NCBI GenBank assembly: GCA_028707085.1
Contig: JAQTUW010000010.1
Coordinates: 19,071-83,070, forward strand
Reading direction: 5' to 3'
Source: Methylococcales bacterium
GTDB lineage: Bacteria > Pseudomonadota > Gammaproteobacteria > Methylococcales > Methylomonadaceae
Length of the DNA: 64,000 nt
Of the stretch, positions 59,995-64,000 are shown piece by piece (position 1 is the first letter of the stretch; the number at the start of each line of letters is the position of its first letter). The notes beneath the pieces are model-generated. The model was not told the origin of the DNA. It ran no database searches and saw only the letters and a program-made list of their open reading frames with translations. The translations under genes were made by a program, and so were the position numbers.

Positions 59995-61101
59995 CAGGCC
60001 GCTCTTTCCGGGATAAATTCCGCCCAGCGTCACCGGCGCGGCCGCGCCGGTGACGCTGCACAGATTGCCGGGCAGATTGTTCAGGGTTTGTCTGGCCAGC
60101 CATGCAAAGGCGCAGGCTTCAACATGATCAGGGTCCATGCCCAGTTCCGCTGTTGATAGTACCGGGCAACGCATGTTTTTCGCCAGTAATCTCATTAGTT
60201 GGCCGTTATGTGCGCCGCCGCCGCAGACCAGAATCTGTTCGCTACGCGGCGCATAGCGGTGTATGGCTTCCGCTATGCTGTCTGCGGTAAGCTGGCAAAG
60301 CGTGGCCTGCACGTCTTCGGCCTTAATGGCGGGGAATGGGTTGAGCTTTTGCAGCAGCCAGGGTGCGGAAAAATATTCTCTGCCCGTGCTTTTCGGCGCC
60401 GGCAGATCAAAATAGGGATCGTCTTTCAGAGCCGCCAGTAGCGCAGCCTGCACCTGTCCGCTGCCCGCCCAGTCGCCGTTGTCGTCATACGCCTGCTGCC
60501 GATGCTGTTGATGCCAGATATCCAGCAAGGCATTGCCGGGGCCGGTGTCAAAACCGGCGACTTTATCATCCAGCACAGTGATATTGGCGATGCCGCCGAT
60601 GTTGACTATGGTTCTGAGCTGACGATCGGTAGCGAACACCGCCTGATGGAAGGCGGGAACCATTGGCGCACCCTGGCCGCCGGCGGCAATGTCGCGGCGG
60701 CGGAAATCGGCGACGGTGGTGATGCCTGTGCGTTGGGCGATGATGTTGGGATCGCCTATTTGCAGGGTAAAGGGGGTGGGCGGCTCGGGGGCATGGTAGA
60801 CGGTCTGGCCATGACTGCCTATGGCCAGAATCCGTTCCGCCGGGATTTGCGCCGCGGCTAATAGCGACAAGGCCGCTTCGGCGAACAAATGACCAAGCAG
60901 GGTATCCAGCGCGCCGTAATCGGTCAGTAGGATTTTTTGTCCTGCCTGACTGATGGCGTGAATTTTTTCTCTTAATTCGGCCGGAAAGGGTTGGTAGAAA
61001 AATGCCTGCAGGGTGGCTTTATCATGGCTGAAATCAAGCAGCGCGGCATCAATGCCGTCCATGCTGGTACCGGAAATCAGGCCGATATAAAACTCGGACA
61101 T
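59986..61101 (-). CDS. anmK: Anhydro-N-acetylmuramic acid kinase
   Basis: A 371-residue kinase of peptidoglycan recycling that opens and phosphorylates 1,6-anhydroMurNAc. [19 protein letters not shown] at the start, [31 protein letters not shown] and [12 protein letters not shown] are the family motifs. Placed three bases after the M23 peptidase gene on the same strand, which also concerns the cell wall. Confidence 0.96.
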   Translation of the reverse strand: MSEFYIGLISGTSMDGIDAALLDFSHDKATLQAFFYQPFPAELREKIHAISQAGQKILLTDYGALDTLLGHLFAEAALSLLAAAQIPAERILAIGSHGQTVYHAPEPPTPFTLQIGDPNIIAQRTGITTVADFRRRDIAAGGQGAPMVPAFHQAVFATDRQLRTIVNIGGIANITVLDDKVAGFDTGPGNALLDIWHQQHRQQAYDDNGDWAGSGQVQAALLAALKDDPYFDLPAPKSTGREYFSAPWLLQKLNPFPAIKAEDVQATLCQLTADSIAEAIHRYAPRSEQILVCGGGAHNGQLMRLLAKNMRCPVLSTAELGMDPDHVEACAFAWLARQTLNNLPGNLCSVTGAAAPVTLGGIYPGKSGLSG

Positions 61102-61104
61102 GGT

Positions 61105-62409
61105 TCAGTTCCGGGCTACCAAGCTATCGTCTTTAGCTAGTTTGAGTTGCGCTATCAGCGGCTGGATTTGAGCCTTGAATCTGGCTAGCAGGCTGTCGTC
61201 CATGGCCAGTGTGCGCGGCAATCTGGCTGTGACCGGGTTGACGTGCTTGCCGGCTATTCTGAATTCATAATGCAGATGGGGGCCGGTTGCCAGGCCGGTT
61301 TGGCCGACATAGCCGATCACTTCGCCCTGTTTGACGCTGCCGCCCAGTTTTTGCCCGGATTTGAAGCCGGAAAGATGGGCGTAAAGCGTCGAATATTTTT
61401 GGCCGTGGTCGATTTCAACGACATTGCCGTAACCGTTTTTCTGGCCCTGAAACACAATTTTGCCATCGCCGGTGGTTTTTACCGGCGTACCTATGGCGGC
61501 AGAATAATCCACTCCCTTGTGGGCGCGAATCGTGTTAAGAATGGGATGCAGGCGGTGCAGGTCGAAATTCGAGCTGATCTTGGCAAAATCCATCGGAGTT
61601 TGCAGAAAGGCTTTGCGCAAGGCATGACCTTCCGGGGTATAGTATCCGGTATGGCCCTGGTTGTCTTCAAACCGCACGGCCGTATAAGCTTTGCCCTGAT
61701 TGACGAACTCCACGGACAGAATTTCGCCGCTGTCGAATTCCTGGCCGTCAACGTATAACTTTTCATAGACGACCGTAAATTGATCGCCTTCCTTCAATTG
61801 CAGCGCAAAATCGATGTCCCAGGCGAAGATGTCGGCCATTTTCAGGATCAGCTTTTCCGGCAGGCCGGCCTGGGTGCCGGTTTCAAACAAGGATGACTTG
61901 ATGACGCCTTTGACGCTGGTGGCCTGATAGTCGATTTGCTTGCTGAGCAGTTTTACGTCGAAATCATTGTCATGCCGGGTGGCGATCAGGGTTTCGAAAG
62001 GATTTTTGGTGTACGTCAATTGTTCCAGTTCACCGGAAGCGCTAATCGTGGCGACGACATCCTGGCCCGGTTCGACATTGGCGAACATTTTGCCCGTTGC
62101 ATTGGCGTGAACGATTTTATGCAGGTCTTCCCGGCTCAGATCCATCTCCGAGAAGATGCGGGAAAGATTTTCACCCGATTTGACGGTATGCTCCAGCACT
62201 TCGGAAATCTCGCTTTCCTCGACTAGCGGCGCCGGCTCGACATAACGGGTGTATTGGTTGATCTTTGAGGATATCAGTCTGTCCTGTTCCTGTTTTCTGG
62301 TCTCTTCAAATGACTTATGAGGGATCAGTCCGTAACTTGCGCTAGCGGCAACAACGGTGCAAGCCCCTAAAAGCACCGATTTGATTATTCTGTTCTGCAC
62401 AGCAATCAC
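61105..62409 (-). CDS. M23-family peptidoglycan peptidase (MepM-like)
   Basis: A 434-residue periplasmic or membrane-anchored endopeptidase. An N-terminal hydrophobic segment (about 9-27) is followed by a LysM/OapA-like domain (HTVKSGENLSRIFSEMDLS near 75-93) and a C-terminal M23 domain whose zinc ligands are in IRAHKGVDYSA and TGPHLHYEF. Cuts peptide cross-links so that new wall material can be added. Start is GTG at 62409. Divergent from tyrS, together with anmK as in many gammaproteobacteria. Confidence 0.93.
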   Translation of the reverse strand: MIAVQNRIIKSVLLGACTVVAASASYGLIPHKSFEETRKQEQDRLISSKINQYTRYVEPAPLVEESEISEVLEHTVKSGENLSRIFSEMDLSREDLHKIVHANATGKMFANVEPGQDVVATISASGELEQLTYTKNPFETLIATRHDNDFDVKLLSKQIDYQATSVKGVIKSSLFETGTQAGLPEKLILKMADIFAWDIDFALQLKEGDQFTVVYEKLYVDGQEFDSGEILSVEFVNQGKAYTAVRFEDNQGHTGYYTPEGHALRKAFLQTPMDFAKISSNFDLHRLHPILNTIRAHKGVDYSAAIGTPVKTTGDGKIVFQGQKNGYGNVVEIDHGQKYSTLYAHLSGFKSGQKLGGSVKQGEVIGYVGQTGLATGPHLHYEFRIAGKHVNPVTARLPRTLAMDDSLLARFKAQIQPLIAQLKLAKDDSLVARN

Positions 62410-62541
62410 ACTTTATTGTTATCCAGGGTGAGATTGTAGGCAATTTTTCGGCATATGGCTAATAAAAGGATTTTTATCCTGATATTGCCGGGCTATAACT
62501 TATAATGACCTACTGAATATTTATGCTTTAGGAGAGAGAAA

Positions 62542-63738
62542 TTGTTACAGGAAATCTTGGCGCAACTGTGTTACGGCGCGGATGAAGTATTGCTGGAGCC
62601 GGAGTTGATCAGGAAGCTGGAAGAAAGTCGGCCGCTGACGGTCAAGGCCGGATTTGATCCGACCGCGCCCGATTTGCATTTGGGGCACACGGTGCTGATC
62701 AATAAATTGAAGCAGTTTCAGGATGCCGGCCACAAAGTTCAGTTTTTGATCGGTGATTTTACCGCCATGATAGGCGATCCCACCGGCAAGAATGTCACCC
62801 GCAAACCTTTAAGTCAGGAAGCGGTGATGGAAAACGCTAAAACCTATCAGCAGCAGGTGTTCAAGATTCTGGATCCCGAAAAAACCGAGGTCAAATTCAA
62901 TTCGGCCTGGATGGGTAAAATGACCAGCGCAGAGATGATACAGCTTGCCGCCAAACATACGGTCGCGAGAATGTTGGAAAGGGATGATTTCAGCAAGCGC
63001 TATAAAGGGGGGCAGCCCATCGCCATTCATGAGTTCCTGTATCCCTTGATTCAGGGTTACGATTCGGTGGTGATGCGGGCGGATGTGGAGTTGGGCGGCA
63101 CAGATCAGAAATTCAATTTGCTGATGGGGCGGCATTTGCAGGAAGCAAATGGCCAGAAACCGCAGGTAGTGATGATGATGCCGATCCTGGAAGGTCTGGA
63201 CGGGGTGCAAAAAATGTCCAAATCCCTGAACAACTACATCGGCATAGCGGATGCGCCGGACGACATGTTTGGTAAAATCATGTCGATTTCGGATGACTTG
63301 ATGTGGCGGTATTTCCAGTTGTTAAGTTTCAGGCCGATGGCGGAAATTGAAAAATGGCGGCAGGAGTGTGCGGCAGGCGCCAATCCCAGAAACTTTAAAG
63401 TTGCGCTGGGGCAGGAGATTGTCGGCCGCTTTCATGGCGAACAGGCGGCAAAAGCGGCGCTGGAAAATTTTGAGGCCCGATTTCAGCGCGGTGCCATGCC
63501 GGATGAAATGGAGGAAATACAACTGACTGCCGAGGTGGGCGGACTGGCGATTGCAAACCTGTTGAAGCTGGCGGGACTGGTGGAAAGCACTTCCGAGGCG
63601 CTACGCATGATCAAGCAGGGCGCGGTAAAAATCGATGGTGAAAAGCTGGAAGATCAAAAAGCGGTCATCGCTTCGCCCAGTCGGCATGTGTATCAGGTCG
63701 GTAAAAGAAAATTTGCCCGAATTGAAATCAGCTCTTGA
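62542..63738 (+). CDS. tyrS: Tyrosyl-tRNA synthetase
   Basis: A 398-residue class I synthetase. The HIGH-type motif is [10 protein letters not shown] near residue 45 and the KMSKS motif is [13 protein letters not shown] near 228; a C-terminal S4-like RNA-binding domain ends the protein. Start is TTG at 62542 with AGGAGAGAG a few bases ahead. A TATAAT at 62501-62506 may be the -10 element. Confidence 0.97.
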   Translation: MLQEILAQLCYGADEVLLEPELIRKLEESRPLTVKAGFDPTAPDLHLGHTVLINKLKQFQDAGHKVQFLIGDFTAMIGDPTGKNVTRKPLSQEAVMENAKTYQQQVFKILDPEKTEVKFNSAWMGKMTSAEMIQLAAKHTVARMLERDDFSKRYKGGQPIAIHEFLYPLIQGYDSVVMRADVELGGTDQKFNLLMGRHLQEANGQKPQVVMMMPILEGLDGVQKMSKSLNNYIGIADAPDDMFGKIMSISDDLMWRYFQLLSFRPMAEIEKWRQECAAGANPRNFKVALGQEIVGRFHGEQAAKAALENFEARFQRGAMPDEMEEIQLTAEVGGLAIANLLKLAGLVESTSEALRMIKQGAVKIDGEKLEDQKAVIASPSRHVYQVGKRKFARIEISS

Positions 63739-63762
63739 TTAAGTCGCGGGATAGGCTATAAT
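63735..63762 (+). promoter_or_regulatory. Upstream promoter (P1) of the rRNA operon
   Basis: TTGATT at 63735-63740 and TATAAT at 63757-63762, 16 bases apart, overlapping the tyrS stop codon. No gene starts between here and the window end, so it probably reads into the rRNA leader. Confidence 0.6.
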
Positions 63763-63897
63763 GCACGGCTCTTCAGGACGTAAAGGTTGTTCGGAAGGGG
63801 GGTTGGGAAGCAGGCGGTTCTGTTTGCAGGGCGTGTTTTCCGGTCTGGCTGAGGGTGTGAGTTGCGTAGTTTACGGCGGCGGCCTCGGAAAAAAGAT

Positions 63898-63925
63898 TTG
63901 ACAAAAGGAGTGGATGCTGTAGAAT
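63898..63925 (+). promoter_or_regulatory. Downstream promoter (P2) of the rRNA operon
   Basis: A perfect TTGACA at 63898-63903 and TAGAAT at 63920-63925 with a 16-base gap, close to the boxA element. Tandem strong promoters are typical of rrn operons. Confidence 0.75.
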
Positions 63926-63952
63926 GCATCGGCTCAACACGGCGAAAGCCGC

Positions 63953-63965
63953 TGGCTCTTTAACA
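63953..63965 (+). promoter_or_regulatory. boxA antitermination element, rRNA leader
   Basis: GGCTCTTTAACA matches the boxA of gammaproteobacterial rRNA leaders, which recruits NusB-NusE to protect the transcript from Rho. The sequence after it looks like the usual pre-16S leader; the 16S gene itself lies outside the window. Confidence 0.85.
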
Positions 63966-64000
63966 GTACGAATCGAAATAATTTGTGTGGGTGCGTGTGG

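Overview
The window reads as a chromosome segment of a gammaproteobacterium. The housekeeping gene orders rpmH-rnpA-yidD-yidC-mnmE, lptG-lptF opposite pepA-holC, and folK-panB-panC behind pcnB are all gammaproteobacterial. Three accessory traits narrow the guess: an NAD-linked [NiFe] hydrogenase operon (hoxFUYHW), a nif-type Fe-S cluster set (iscA-nifU-nifS, nifZ) behind a sigma-54 promoter, and a DsrC-like protein. Together they suggest a free-living, nitrogen-fixing organism, possibly a type I methanotroph (Methylococcales). That placement is inference; no methane oxidation gene lies in the window.

Layout. 1-1750: the end of a GGDEF-EAL protein, then a membrane c-type cytochrome-like protein. 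1890-8570: a TetR regulator divergent from a tripartite RND efflux operon, with a 12-bp-arm palindromic operator between them. 8670-12410: a three-gene lipid-linked sugar cassette (GtrA-ArnT fusion, YdjC-type deacetylase, GtrB/ArnC-type glycosyltransferase). 12500-15150: an SMR exporter, TusB- and TusE/DsrC-like proteins, rimO and a HIT protein. 15190-20080: thiC with a TPP riboswitch, recD, ispB. 20300-24144: rpmH to mnmE.

24145-29290 is an AT-richer accessory island starting directly after the 3' end of mnmE, a known genomic island attachment locus. It holds remnants of IS21, IS30 and IS66 transposases, a broken gene with UvrA-like zinc motifs, an intact-looking DUF1778/GNAT toxin-antitoxin pair, and an AAA ATPase with a truncated subtilase that looks like a decayed IetAS-type defence pair.

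29298-37673: a GNAT enzyme, an APC permease, an exported pentapeptide-repeat protein, the hox operon and a DciA-like protein. 37776-49805: trpD, panD, panC-panB-folK-pcnB (pcnB appears to use a rare ATT start, as in E. coli), a small membrane protein with an RDD protein, an EEP-family phosphatase/nuclease, lptFG, pepA and holC. 49855-54127: rsmI, lpoA, yraN, a DiaA/GmhA-like SIS protein and an NlpC/P60 lipoprotein.

54480-59994: nifS-nifU-iscA on the minus strand behind a -24/-12 promoter with a NifA-type upstream site; divergently nifZ and a double nitroreductase-domain (SagB-like) protein; then erpA with a possible IscR site. 59986-63738: anmK, an M23 peptidase and tyrS. The last 250 bases carry tandem promoters and a boxA element of a ribosomal RNA operon whose 16S gene lies beyond the edge.
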